This document shows, one piece after another, positions 11,531 to 24,080 of a stretch of 64,000 nucleotides of DNA. The notes under the pieces are model-generated. The model was not told the DNA's origin. It ran no database searches and saw only the letters and a program-made list of their open reading frames with translations. This DNA is from Dicaeum eximium (taxonomy: Eukaryota; Chordata; Aves; Passeriformes; Dicaeidae), in NCBI GenBank assembly GCA_013396995.1, contig VWZP01007499.1, positions 162,007 through 226,006 on the forward strand, given 5' to 3'. A program made the translations under genes and the position numbers. Within the stretch, counting starts at the first letter, position 1. Every line of letters starts with the position of its first letter.

Positions 11531-14500
11531 CAAAGACCAGCAAATGGCAATAATTCACCACTGCATACCTGCTCAAACCCTTATTGTCAGAGAGGTCTAG
11601 TGCCAAAGATGAGGCACCTACACATTTCAATACTGAAAGATGGCAGCTGAGTTTTCACTTGAGAACTACAAATTTCAGTGAAGAACCCTAAGCTCTGAAT
11701 ATCTTTTTGAATCTGGTTCTTAATAGTCAACTTAAAAAAGAATGGATCTGTTTTCAAAGAGTGCAGGCTTCTCTCCTGAAGACATGAAAGGCATAAGAGG
11801 ATCATTGATCAGGATTGCTTTGAGGGACATTTTCTTTCCTGTTGCCCTAAGATGAGATTGAAGGTTGTAGGAAGTGGCAGATGTTTTGGAGTGGCCCTAT
11901 TGTTTTCAGGACTTTAAATTGCTGTTTTCCTTTGTGAGTTCCCTATATGCAAATAGTTAATGCATACTTGTAGCTAGTGTACATGATTGCATTTGGCACC
12001 TTTCTGGAGTTAGATGATAATTGTCTTCTAACTGGTGCTAATTTCCATTTTCAGACACTCCTCTTAACTTCAGCATTAGCAAAACTATATGAGAAGGTGA
12101 TGTTGCTGCACTCTATGTTGTGCAGGGCTGTAAATGTAGGTATGCATTACAAGAATAATTGTAAAGAATGAAAAGCTAATGTACGTTAGTATTTTGTTTA
12201 AAAGCAAGCCCATTTTATGCATAGTGCTTGGGAAAAAAGTCAGTATCTCTTCATGACTGATCAAATTCTATACATTTTATAAGAAAACTTTTTGTGTCAC
12301 TAAAAATTAATAAACATGCTACATACTTTGATGGAATATATGATTTTTCCTTCTTCTAGTGTAATTGTTCACAGCTTTGTAGCAGCTTCCACAGGTATAG
12401 GTAACAGGACAAATACAAACGAGTGGATCATCATAACCCTTATATTTAAGAAAAAAAATCCTCCTTTATTTATCCTCAATAATCCTCCTTACTTTTAATT
12501 TTTGGTAACTTGAAAAGATTTCTTGTATTTTGTCTTAAATACAGCATTTCATGATTAGTTTGATAATGCCTCTCTCTCTATGATAAAACAGTTAGAATAT
12601 AGACCTTCTTCCTTTCCTCAGTGGTATGTTAACAAATCAACATGCTGGCTTACATTTTATTAGAGTTATGGGGAAGAGGAAATGAGATTTGCCAAATGGG
12701 GAAGGAAAAAATATTTATCAGATTTCAACCCTTGGATTAAATTATATCATGCTCTGTAAGAAAAATTATGTGGCTCTTCAGTTTTGTTTTAGAAGAGGTT
12801 CTATGATCCAAAAACCATGCCATATTCAGTGCATATACTAAAAGCATCACTCACATGCTGGTCACAAGAATATGGTTCTATTAAAAAAACTTGTCACTTA
12901 TAAGTCTTTTTCCCTGTAGTTAAGAAAATAATTTCTATTTGAATAGCTTTGAAATTTCAAGATCTGAATGTTTTTATAAGCAATGGTTTAAAGCCTGTGA
13001 TATAATCTGAAAACTATCAAACATACGATCTTCCTAATGTGCCAGGACTTTGATTACATAAAAATACTTTGTTGGTTCTTAGTGAATATTCATGAATGGT
13101 GTATATATGGTTGGTATGCGTATGCACAGTATAAAACAACATTGTAGAAAATACAGCTTTATACTTATGGTAGATTTTTAAAATAAATAATTCCTTTCTA
13201 CCTCTTTTTCCCCCCCTAATTTTTAATTAATGCCTATTTAATGACTATTTATATTATCTCAGTATAATTTCTGCTGTGGTGATGTCTCTATAGAATCATT
13301 GGTATTTCCTCTAAAATGAGAACTGGAAGACAGTCTATATTAGCTACTAGTTTACTTGATCATGTCCTGGAATATCCCTAGCCTTCAGGCAAACTCATTC
13401 AATTTCCCTCCTGTTTTAGAGTGTGTAGAGGCAGCTGATAGGCCTGAAGTAATGGTCAATGGGGATTTAGTCAAAACAGTCAATATTATCCATAAAGTGA
13501 GTCAACTCATTTTAAAGCAGGCATCTACTTTTCGTCAGATGAATCACTCTCTAAACTTCATTGATGTAGATATGTCAAGGTGGATGAGATGGATCCCACC
13601 CTCACATTCCCTTGATATTTCTCCTCACTTGTTTGAGAGTGAATTGAAGCATTTAAAAGGAATTTTGCAGTGCAGTTTGCATTGCATTTGCAATTGGGTC
13701 AACAACTCTCAGCCTTGCTGAGTTAGCTGTAAGTTACCAGCTTGGTAATGCCAGCTGTGTATGGGGACTCTACTGTGTATGACCTGGTCATGGTCGATAC
13801 GTGAGTCAGTGGTGCATTCAGCATTTAAATGCAATAAGTGCCTTCGGTGTTCTTACTGAAAAATGGCTCTAATGAGAGCCATATTTACACTTTAGCAAGC
13901 TTGCTTTTCAAATAGCTCCAGAACTTTTAGATTAAGTTGGCTGACAGATTTTAAGCAATTTTCCAAGTGTTGTACCAAATCCATTTCGGGTACAAATTCT
14001 GACTGCATGTCGTTATATAATGCATGCTAAGTTCTGTCTGTGAATTTGTTTACTGGCATGTGAATGGAGGGACAACCTCATCTGGACCTCCTACCACTAT
14101 GCCCCTTCTCAGGAACAGAGAGAAACTTGAAAAGATTGGGTTGAAGCTGCAAACATGCATTAGATAAAGGAGAGAGAAGAAAGATAAATTTGATCAATAA
14201 ACATGTACAGGAAAGGGGAAAATGACCCTGAACTTCTAAGCCATGTTGTTTTCTCCAAACATTATGCCATTTTCTATCTCTGCCCCTCATCTCAATTGGG
14301 TTGTTTGTCTAATGCCTAATCTGTGTTTTCCTTAGCATGTTGTTGGCAGGTAGGTGAAAATGACAAAAGAGTGGATGGCCCAAAGCAGTGGTGAGCAGTT
14401 GTAGATCCTTTTAGCAACCACTAGCACCATGTATTGGCACAGATGGAGTGGCCCTTGAAGTCTTTATCTTGCAGATGAAGATCAGAGAATAAATTAGCAG

Positions 14501-14541
14501 AGGCATTAAATGTAAGGAATTGATACCTGTTTGGTTCTCTG
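11531..14541. other. Unique sequence, no gene seen
   Basis: No gene or repeat family was recognised. The longest open frame, near 13356-13721 (plus), has an internal ATG, but its product matches nothing I know. A 12-bp palindrome (GCATTTAAATGC, 13821-13832) and an 8-bp-arm hairpin (ATGGCTCT/AGAGCCAT, 13863-13882) lie close together. Confidence 0.55.
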
Positions 14542-14560
14542 TTTTTTTTTTTTTTTTTTT
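14542..14560. repeat. Poly(T) run
   Basis: Nineteen consecutive T. No retroposon body was recognised next to it. Confidence 0.9.
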
Positions 14561-15058
14561 AAATCATCTCAAGCAGCATGAATTGGGATGGGAACTGCTC
14601 TTTCCTCTGGAGTTGTGTCAACAGGCAGGTCATGATAGGAATGCTTCCACCCCCACTTTATCTACAGCTGAAATGCTGGAGGATGGATTATTAGTTCCTC
14701 TGCTCTGCATCACACTGCATAATTCTGGATGCCCTTTGCCTGGAGGAAGTCACAGCCCAGCTCAAGGTTCAGAGGCTTCCTTAGCAGTGTGGGAGGAGAA
14801 GTGGGAGTGGATTTCACAGAAACCTCTGATCAAGAAGCTGCCCAAGCAAGCTAGTGGAGAATGACTACATTCCAGGGGAGTTTCCTACTTGCTGTGCCAC
14901 TGGGGCATGCCGAGGAGCATATCCTAGCCTGTGCCAAGTGCTCTTGTCTTCAGCTGCCTTTTTCCAAGTTCTTGATGGAGGGGTTGTGCTTCAGCCTGTA
15001 GGTGAGGCAGGATGGGAGCTTCCTGTAATGGGAATCTCATTTAGGCTTAAGAGGTGAG
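14561..15058. other. GC-richer patch with short open frames
   Basis: The base composition is visibly richer in G and C than the surroundings. Two overlapping plus-strand frames (14520-14864 and 14854-15057) are open. The second ends just past a GAG|GTGAGC donor-like site at about 15054. Neither translation shows a domain or a sequence I recognise. It may be an unidentified old repeat or chance. Confidence 0.3.
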
Positions 15059-18000
15059 CTCTTAGCAGATTTCAAGGGCTGTCAAGATAATAAGGCTAAG
15101 ATTCCTTGCCTTGTGGCAAAAGTGTAGGTTCATAGAAATGTAAGTAACAATCAACAAGTGCCTCACTGGAGATGGTGAAGCTCTGCAGTACCTTTGAACC
15201 TTCCAAGAACCGGTGCCAAGTAACAAAAATGTCTCATATCTCTGCCTTGTTCCAAATACACAGGTTAAAGGAGGTTGCACACTTGCAGGAATATTTTTTC
15301 ACTGCATGAATTCAGTAAACTGGTTTTGCATCTGTAAGAAACTGGTGTGCTACTTGCCTTTTCCCTGGTCTTTAACTGATTGCAATTTGAAAGACATTGT
15401 TTTACAGTGTCCTTGACATGGGCTTTATAGTAAGTAAACATTGCATCCTGTTTACATGGTCATATTCAATGAAACCCAAATATTGAAATTTCTAAATTTC
15501 TGCAAATTCATCCCACATTTTATTTAGTTACATTATATGCATTAAATGTACAATGTAAAAAAATTGGTTACTGTGGTTTAAGCAGAACTGTATGGGTTCT
15601 TTGTCTACAGTCTTGTCTACTTTAGAAATTTGTCCCATTCCCAGGAAGATATTTGAAAGAAAGAAAAAAAAACGGTAGAAAATGTGAGCTAGTTTCTTTA
15701 TTGTCAATATGTAAATATTTTTATGGAATTAATTTTATGAAGACAAAAGCTTACTTACACCAAATAATTTTATGGGTAGACCTGTTACATGCATAGAAAA
15801 AGAAGTAATGCAAAGTGTCAGTGTTTCAAAAGTAAAGTCAAATTCAGATAGGAATGGTGTGGAAATTTTAAATTGTGTAACTACCAATCCTGCGTCCATC
15901 TTCAAATAAGAACTCAAATATAAATATTGTAGTCATTACTGAAAGAGAGTCTGTGGTGTTTGTGTAGATGGGAGAACAAAGTAGGTAACCTAGCAGCTTT
16001 ATCTACCTCTAGAAACTTTGACTATATGTCCAGTCGAGACCTATTAAAAGGAGAAAAGTTTCATAGTGAACAAGTTCTGTTTTGCTGTGCTGTATGTGGA
16101 GACACCACACTTCTTCTAGCTGGATATGATGGAAGAGCTCATAAGTAGTCTGCTCTTCTCATGTGGCCAACTTCAGTGGTGATGAAACGCACATTTTCTA
16201 ACAACAAATAAATCTTGAGGCTGAAACACCTTTCTATCTTTTTCCACCGCTATGTATTTGTCTGCCACTGTCTCCCCAACTTCTGCCAGTCTGCTTTAAT
16301 CCCTGTCCCTGTCCCTGTGTCTTGCTCCAATTCTCCTGATTTAGTTTGTAAGATGTTCTTCATCTGGACTTCTGTTTAACATCTTTTTATTTAGTAAAAC
16401 CTTGACCTAGGAGCTCAAGGCTCCAGTTGTTTTGCCAATCACTTCCAGTTCCTCCAGTAATATCCCAGTCCATATCTATGTTCTTACATAGCCAAGACAA
16501 GCTGATTTTCTCTCTCACTATCATATTTATCTCTTTCTGCCTGCTCCATTCTTCAGCCTGTTTTAGCTGCTTTCTCTCTTGTCTTGCTCTGATTTAAGTC
16601 TCAGGTCAGTCACTGCTTGCTCTGTAGAAAATCTTTTCATGAGATCTTACACCTCTCCCATTTGCTGTCCTGGCTCCCACCCTCCACTGATCATATTACG
16701 TACTATATTTTAAATGTCTTAACTCTGGCAAAGAAAAAAAGGGAGGCCATGTTAAGTATCTAATGTTGGATAGGTGATGGCAGGAATAACCTCCAAAGTT
16801 CTCCTATTATCACTAGGAAAGAAGGTAGATGCCTTTGAAGAGGTGGTTCATAACAGCAAGACAGCTTCTTGAAATTAACAGTATGTGTAGTCCTTAATAT
16901 CAAAGTAATCAGAGTAACTATAAGCAAATGTAACAATCCCTCAATAGGTTGAAGCAGCTTCTTAAGGCTGATGTACTGTTCAAGTTTCATGGCATTGTTC
17001 CTGAAATTTCCAGAATTCAATGTAACCTGAAATATCAAACACATCTAAAAATAGTGGATATATAAAATGTTGTCTGCTACAGAAGTTTTTCAAATTAATG
17101 CAAATAGAAGTACCACTACCCTCTTACTTATTTATGACCAAAATCCTGGAGTGACAATCATAACTCTTAACAGTGGAATTGATAGTGCAATTGATATCAT
17201 TATTGACACAAGTATTCATTCCTTAGTCCTCCAGGAATGAATAAATAGGCTGACATTTTGTCTCACATAATGAATATCTTACATAATCCTTGAGTGGCTC
17301 CACCTATATGCAACAGAATTTATTACTAAAACTACTGTGAAAACAAAATAAATGACAGCATGTTGAATGTCGGGATCCTGCGCTCAAAAGCAGGTATATT
17401 TTTCTCTTGGGAGAAAGGTAATTAAAGGAGGGAGGACAGATAAGAAGAAAGAAAGGGAATAGATGTTCTCACATGCGTGTCTCATTTAAAACTTTAAAAT
17501 GTTTTAATACAACAGGAAATCTAAAATCTATATACCAAGATAGGGTGTAATAAGGCATTGTTTATATAGCTCACAACTGTTGCAAGGAAGCTATGCAGTC
17601 TCTTTGGGAAGTAGGGTTTAGGAAATAATGTTTTGTTCAGAATAGCTGGTGAGGTGGGCTATGGTAGGGACTGTTTTTTCAGAGTCAACAGAGCTAGTTG
17701 TAAAATCACAGCCTAATCTTGAATCAGGTATTAAAACCTGCACCAGCTGTTTTTGGTCCAGTCGCTGTCACCTCTTGCTCCTTCTTCCCCCATCTACTCC
17801 AGCGGTCATCCTGGAGGCTCATACCTTGTCATCTTCCCTGTTTGTTTTCATGAATCTGGAAATGTGCTGTTACAGGCAGATAAACAGCACCAAGGGAAAG
17901 ACTTCATAGGAGTTTCACTCTTCGTGAACACCAGAAAGCTCACAGAAATAGTGTGATGCAAACAAACTTGAATCAAAGTTTTTGTTTTCTTAGATGTTTG

Positions 18001-18227
18001 GTCAATCAGGCTTAAGACACAAATCCAAAAGGAAAACAAGCTTCCTTAGATTGATTTTCACTGAACTGTGCTTTAATTAATCTAACTTTCGACTTTGGTT
18101 TCCAGCAGGACAATGACTAGAATGAGAGCTTTGGTATCCTTCTCCTGGGAGATGATTAGCTTCATTATTTAAATAATCAGATGAAATCTGGGATTAACAA
18201 GTCTTAATTTCATACTGAATTATAACA
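15059..18227. other. Unique sequence, no gene seen
   Basis: AT-rich sequence without recognisable genes. A C/T-rich block runs roughly 16230-16690 and contains a short (CCCTGT)n run near 16302-16317. Its look suggests an old unclassified repeat, but I cannot name one. Confidence 0.5.
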
Positions 18228-18686
18228 CCATGTCCAGTTTAGACACCAGACTTCAGGAAAGAAGACAATCAACTGGAAACAGTCCAAAGGAGAGTGACAA
18301 AAAAGACAGAAGTGTAGAAATTATAACCTAAAAGGAAAAAAAATATATAAATTATGTTCGTTTAGTCTGACAGAAAAGATAGAACGAAGACACTATAGTA
18401 CAAGAGGTTGCTCCAAGGAGGAAAAGAACAATCTATTTCCTTTGCCTGTGTTTGATAGAGCAAGAAGTAATAGGCTAAATTACAGCAGGGAAGATTTATT
18501 TCTAAAATTACAGAAAACTTTAATGGTGAGGATAGGGAATAGATTGCTTGGCAAGCTTTTGGAGTTTCCATCTCAATTGAAGATCTGTAAGATCAGAGTA
18601 CTTGAAAAACTGCTTCCTGCAGGCAGGAGGATGTATTAGGTGTCATCTGGAGGTCCCTTCCAGTTCTTCTGTATATTTTATTCTTG
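18228..18686 (+). mobile_element. Old CR1 LINE 3' fragment
   Basis: The plus strand reads like the 3' end of an old, amniote-wide CR1 subfamily. It has a CCAGTTT start near 18233, a GTTTAGTCTGACAGAAAAG block at about 18359-18378, an AAGAAGTAATAGGCTAAATT block near 18462-18482, a GGAATAGATTGCTTGG block near 18535-18552, and the terminal GGAGGTCCCTTCCAGTTCT at about 18649-18668. It is heavily diverged and interrupted by an A-rich insertion near 18329-18350. Only the region after the reverse transcriptase core survives. Confidence 0.75.
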
Positions 18687-20727
18687 TAGTAAAACTGTAG
18701 TTTAAAAGATAGGATTCATGTACACTTCTTACACTATCTTCTTTGTGTCTTCAAGCAGTGATAAAATCCTTCTGCAGAAAAGAGAGTAAACAATGCTCTT
18801 ACTCCAGTGATCTTGTAATGAAAAATGGAAATACATCTTGGAACAAAGTACTTTTTGATATACCTTCATTTAGATAATTGCACAGAAATACTTGGTAAGT
18901 TGGCTGTAATAGAGAAAAAACAGATAATGTGATGAAATTCATTTGTTTAAGATTACTTTTTCGGCACCTGTTACTGTTGTACTGAATGATGTCAATGTAG
19001 ATCACTCATGTGGGAACTTCAGAAATCAATTGAATGCCCTAATTGCATTCAGAATGCTAAATATAATTTTAGATTTTTATCATTCCTTCTGTTTTAAAGA
19101 CTTCATTTTACTGGAAATATTAGAAGTAGCACTTAAGTTCTCAAAAATTGTACGTATCATGTGAAATCCATTAAAAATCTAAAAGGGTAAAGTGTAGAAA
19201 TTTCAGAGATAACTTTAAAAGTCCTTATTACTGTAGTTGCAGTTGAGTCTTCCAGAATAAAATGGTTGGGCCAGGGCAGCTGACTGACTTTTAAATTACT
19301 TGACTGACTTGTAAATCATGATTCTCAAACACATACTTCTGACACAAAGTTTAGAATTGGTTTATTTGTTTTATCCTGGGCATTCTTTATTTTTCAGATT
19401 ATAGCTTGAATGCAGTTTCTTTACATTGCCTGTGATATGACTGGGACATAGCACTTCCAACTGCAGAATGTCATAGAAATTTGACTTGACTGTTCTGTTT
19501 CTTTCTCCTCAGCAGATCTTGATCCTGAAGAAGGACACCATCAACCATCAGGGCTGAGCAACAAACTGTGCTTAGTGCCACTGGAGCCATGCTCATCTGG
19601 GACTTGGGTCCTGGCTCATGGGAAACACTGTCTGTCCTTCCTTGTGTTTTTCAGGTGTATACTCTGGGAGACCACTGCCCCTACAGGTTCCAGATTCATG
19701 GACCTGAATGTGGTGACCTGGACTCTTCACGTCCCCCAGGCTTATGTCAAACCTTGTTCCTCCTGTCGTCTTTCTCATCGGAGACAAGGGGAGCAGATAT
19801 GTACCATTGATATTTTTATTTGTCATTAAAATAGCTGTTTGGGTCCAGTGATATGTGGATTTAGGTGACTTTGCAAATTGCAACAGTAGAAATTGATGCA
19901 CTGTAAAGGTATAGGCACTTACTCAATGAACGGGGAAATGAGACAAAATTTTGGAGGTTTCACTAGAGTGTAAATGCTAGACTTGGATACCTATGCTCCT
20001 GCATACATACATGTCCTGTAGATTTTAGCATTGGGCAGAGGTATCTGAAGTTGGCTTTAAATAAAATTGGTCAGTTATTGGACAGGATCTGGCCTCAGTA
20101 ACATGCCACTCTGTCCATAGAAGTTACTGGCAAGATGCTCTGCCTTCTCAAAATAATGTAGCTTCTACTTTTTGGAGTCAATTGCTTAAAGCAAGATCAA
20201 TAGGACAGGTATTTTTCAGACTGTGACTCTCAGCAAATTCCTGGAACATATTACAACATTGAGTGTTAGCAAGGCAAAAAGTTATTGTTATCCATAAGAA
20301 AAGATAAACACTGACCCAGCCCACCAAAAACTGCACCATCCAACAACTTGTTGATGTACTTAAATTTTCCATGGTCGTAGCTCTTGGGAATGTGTTCATA
20401 TGAAAAACACAGTAAAATGAAAATAAGTTTGATAAACAATCAAATGATATTTTTTTTTAAACTGAGAAGCTTGAAAAGAAATAGATAGTTGCAAGAAGCA
20501 AAAATCTTCACAGATTTTTGTTAGATTTTTAAAATCGGTACCTCTGTTCTGGGCATTCATGTTCTCTAATGGAGCTCAAGCACACAGTCAAAGTGGTTTT
20601 ACATTTCCTTACATTCAATAGACACAATAGATTTAAAACAGTTTCATAGCAACAGATGGTTCATTATGACCATTAACCTAGATAAGTGAGTATAAGTTTG
20701 GCACATCCTTAATGGTCCATAGTGGTC
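18687..20727. other. Unique sequence, no gene seen
   Basis: No gene or repeat was recognised. The 19500-19810 interval is GC-richer, begins after a good acceptor-like pyrimidine tract ending CTCAGCAG, and has overlapping short open frames on both strands. No translation is recognisable, so it is not called an exon. Confidence 0.5.
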
Positions 20728-21018
20728 TGTGGGTAAAAAATTATTTTGGAAGCACAAAAGGTAAACATCACAGATTGAGATAAGAACAATTTATGTTCTT
20801 ATCTCACCCCTACAATGAACTGTAACAGTAACAATCTCAAACATGAATGCTCACCACACAGAACCCCAACACCCAACCCCTCCCTCCGCCATATTACGTG
20901 ACCCAAAAGGGACCCCTTTCCCCTGGGAAATCACATGAGGTGGTACAGAATAACTTCTGGGTCCTGCCCATGTCCCTCTTGGTTACTGCAACAACTAACC
21001 CTGTCCCTTGCCAGGACA
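20728..21018 (-). mobile_element. Solo LTR of an avian endogenous retrovirus
   Basis: On the minus strand this segment begins TGTCCTGG and ends CCCACA, the TG...CA ends expected of an LTR. Near its 3' part it carries ATAAATTGTTCTTATCTCA, which resembles the poly(A) and downstream region of a common family of bird ERV LTRs. This assignment rests on my knowledge of that family, not on a search. No second LTR or internal gag/pol sequence is nearby, so it appears to be a solo LTR left by recombination. Flanking bases (GTGGTC and AAGGGG) do not form a visible target duplication, so the exact ends are uncertain. An internal 13-bp inverted repeat spans the poly(A) region. Confidence 0.62.
20776..20806. 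repeat. 13-bp perfect inverted repeat inside the LTR
   Basis: The arms TGAGATAAGAACA (20776-20788) and TGTTCTTATCTCA (20794-20806) are perfect reverse complements around a 5-base loop. One arm is the usual LTR sequence TTCTTATCTCA. The other looks like a second inverted copy upstream of it on the minus strand. Confidence 0.9.
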
Positions 21019-22456
21019 AAGGGGGTTGAGAAACCTCTTGCAATGCCCTACTTCCAGTCTACTTCTGGAGTTATTTTTAGTGAACAGGGACTCATGTGAC
21101 TAGCCAATGTATCAAGTGTCCATTAAACTTCGTATGATCTCAGTTGGATCTGGTTGTCAAAAGTCTTTAACATCTCTATGACTTCCGCTGTTGTTCTAGA
21201 TTTGGTCGAAGTTGTCCAAGAGGTTGAAAATTTACAAGGGAAATTGGGGTAATAGTTGAGTGAATGGATAATGCCTGCATAAGCCTCATTTCCTTAGGAC
21301 ATTATACAACAAAATGAAAAATCTTCTGGATGGGGACATCTTCAATATTTAGCAGTGTAGATGTTTTGTTTTAGTTGTTAATCTTACTGCTAGTTTGTGG
21401 AGAGAAGTTAGGTTTTCTTGACAGGAAATACAGCTAATCAGTCTTCATCATGCTTAGCTTTTTCTTTGGAAAACAAATAAGAGTTAAACTGAGAATATTC
21501 TATCTCAAGTTATCTGTAGTTACCATTTCTGATCAGAACATCCAGTTCTTTCTTCTCTCTTTCCTTTTAAAATTACGTTTTTATTTCAACCACTTTCTAC
21601 CAGCAGGCAAAGCTGCTGTTACACTGTACCCAGCTGTGAAATCAATATGATTTTCATTACAAAGATAACAGAAACTCTCTTAGAAAGACTGTGAATTGCC
21701 AAAGGTCAAATAACAGTCAGTAGCACAGCTTAGAATTTAGATACACTAATTAAAAAATCCTGTGGTATAAATATAATAATGAAATGCACCCTGAGAAATG
21801 TTTGCATTTAAGATGGCAACAATTTTAAGATATTACATTGTTTCTTTAATTACTGTAGTTCATGTAAGTCACATTAAAATGTGATGAGTTCTTTCTCTGG
21901 TTGATGATAATTTCTTATAAAAATAGGTATTAGCTCTTGTTTCCTCTTTTAATACACAAATATTTGAGCTTGATTAGACTGGAAGGTGTAACAGGCAAAG
22001 AAGACAGAACATATCTAGTAAGATTTGTGTCATATTGAACTCTAAAAATTACACATACTCCAAATGAATGGGTGCATCAGTTATTTCTGAGATATATGAC
22101 TTCATTAGGAACAAGAGGAAGTGCACCGTCAAACTGAAAGCAGTACTTGAGTCTTTCACCCAAAGCAGCCAGTTCTATTAAATTTAAATCAGCATTTTAA
22201 AATAAATGTTATTACTCTTCCCAAGATCATCCTTGATCTCTTTTTTTAAACCTCAATTTTTTCAGCAGTTAAGTTACATTTCCCTTATTACAAATGAAAA
22301 TATCAGGAAATAAATTATTTTACTACTTGTATTTGTTTGCTATTCCTCTCTCACATATTTGGATTTTTATTTAAATGCTGTCTTTTCCATGCCATGTGCT
22401 AAAACAGTAAACTCAGATTGCGAGTTACTGTGGGTTTTAATAGAAAATTTCCTCAC
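21019..22456. other. Unique sequence, no gene seen
   Basis: AT-rich sequence with no recognisable gene, RNA or repeat family. Confidence 0.6.
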
Positions 22457-22549
22457 CTTAGAGCTGAGGGGTTTTTGCGTTACTGTGCTCCCTCTGCTGG
22501 ATAGTTCCTGGTAATTTTTTGTTCCCTGAGCTGTACTAGTATCCATGTT
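22457..22549 (-). other. Possible 93-nt exon, minus strand (weak)
   Basis: Read on the minus strand, TGCTTGTTTACAG precedes the segment and GCTCTAAG|GTGAGG ends it, so both splice signals are good. The segment is exactly 31 open codons beginning NMDTSTAQGTKNYQELSSRG, rich in Ser, Thr and Gln as in a disordered region. I do not recognise the protein. It contains a CTCF-like motif, which may be the real reason the sequence is preserved. No partner exon on the minus strand was identified. Confidence 0.15.
22485..22500 (-). promoter_or_regulatory. CTCF-like motif
   Basis: The minus strand reads CCAGCAGAGGGAGCAC, close to the CTCF core consensus CCASYAGRKGGCRS, with A for C in the GGGCGC part. 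It is the best match I noticed in the window. One motif match is weak evidence of binding. Confidence 0.3.
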
Positions 22550-23154
22550 CTGTAAACAAGCAATCACACTGCCTTAAAGAAAGAGGTATAAGAAGTGGGA
22601 ATGCGCCATTTTGATCTCAGATAACATGGAAGGTGACATCTGTAGGCTAGGAAAAATCCTATTGTTGGGCAGCTCACAAAGCCTTCAGCAGACATTTGAG
22701 GAACAATAATTTACTATCTCTTGAGCAAAACCAGATGGACACTAAATAACCTTCTTGTATAACTTAGAGGGGGTGATGTTGCTTCTCATACTTTGGTAAG
22801 TACAACAGCATCCTCAGATGTCCCTGTAATGTTATTAGCCTCAGTCTTTGTGCCATGGTTCTCATAACTTGCTTCATCCTTTGGCAAATCTTACAGAGTC
22901 ACTGCTGGGCCAGCGTTTGCTCAGTGGAGAAAGCAAACATGATCTCATGCTCAGTGCCAACCCCATAGCAAGGTGGAGAATACCATCCTTTCCTGTCCCC
23001 ACTGCAGTGGGGCAAAAAGGAGGAAGAGCAATACTCCAGTTTGGTTTCTAGAAGTGATTTTGGTCTTTGTGGCCTTTGACTTCATGGGGTGCTTTGGGCT
23101 TGTTCTTGTGCTCACCTTTCTCCTGCTGCTGGCACACAGTGAACCTGTCTTCGT
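22550..23154. other. Unique sequence, no gene seen
   Basis: No gene or repeat family was recognised. Open frames across 22848-23317 run into the pyrimidine tract that follows and are likely artefacts of it. Confidence 0.55.
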
Positions 23155-23233
23155 CTGTCCTTCCTTCTTTCCTGCTTTCCTTCCTTGCAGCCTGCCTCAC
23201 TCCCTCCCTCCCCTCCTTTCTTCCCTCCTTCCC
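23155..23233. repeat. CT-rich (TTCC/CTCC)n tract
   Basis: The plus strand is nearly pure pyrimidine, with repeated CTTCC and CTCCC units and one short break near 23190. The Ser/Pro/Leu-rich open frames here are a by-product. Such homopurine-homopyrimidine tracts can adopt triplex structure, but nothing shows it does so here. Confidence 0.85.
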
Positions 23234-23689
23234 AGTGGGATGTGGCTTGGGTGGGCACTCCCGACATTACTGAATCAATGTCGCAGTCCTGTCTCAAGTG
23301 ACCCTGGAACCTCCTGACACTCCTCACCCTGGGCCCCGCAGGGAGCACCCGGGCTTCCCCATGGAGCACTGCCCGGATCAGGCAGCCCGTGTTTCACAGC
23401 CCCCCAGCACTTCTCTCTGTGCTGGCTGACCCGGTTGGTTCTATGGAAAGGAGAAGGAAATTCAATATGCACTTCAGTTGCAGGTGGATTTTCCCCATCT
23501 AAGCTGCTTCTTCCCAGATCTTGAGCCATAGTTTTTTGAAGTAAGCTTGATACTTTTGCAGTTTCCTTGAAATTTAATGTAATGTTACAAATGCCACTGA
23601 ATATTAATAACAACAAACTGGGATTTTCTTTTTAACTTGGCATGGCTGCTCTTACAGATTAGTCCGTATCTCTCCCATATTTTAAAATA
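23234..23689. other. Locally GC-rich then unique sequence
   Basis: The 23240-23450 interval has several CpGs and a high GC content for this window, but it is too short and too sparse in CpG to call a CpG island. No gene was recognised. Opposed open frames are present on both strands. Confidence 0.45.
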
Positions 23690-24080
23690 TATCAGGCTGG
23701 TAGCTTATACATGAAAATAAATAGAAAATTGCCAATTGTTAGGGGCAACAAATTGTTTAGTTTAATTTACCATTTATTTAAATTACCATTATTATATAAG
23801 GGTAACCAAAATTAAATATAGTTGTTTACCATTAATATTTATTTAATTTAGTGTTACTATGTAATGGTAAGTATTTGACTACTGGTTTAACTACGAGATT
23901 TCTTTCAGGAAAAGGCATTATGGGCAAATTCTAGTTTAAAATTTTTTTTCTAAAGTCAGTTTTAAATTTCAATATATTGATATATAAATTAATATTCCAG
24001 GTCTTTAAATCTCCCAAACAGTCTTACAGTGAAATAATCAACAATAATTATTTTCTCTGATTCTCACTAATAAATAAAAC
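23690..24080. repeat. AT-rich low-complexity block
   Basis: The sequence is dominated by A and T, with repeated TTACCATT and TTTATTTAA words. Two imperfect copies of a roughly 30-base unit lie near 23757-23785 and 23819-23850, and ATGGTAA near 23864 is an inverted word. Confidence 0.55.

Noticed and set aside
16230..16690. C/T-rich block considered as an old retroposon
   Set aside because: No family-specific block could be recognised. Left as unique sequence.
19500..19830. GC-richer interval after CTCAGCAG with overlapping open frames
   Set aside because: Frames are open on both strands, no donor is convincing, and no product is recognised.
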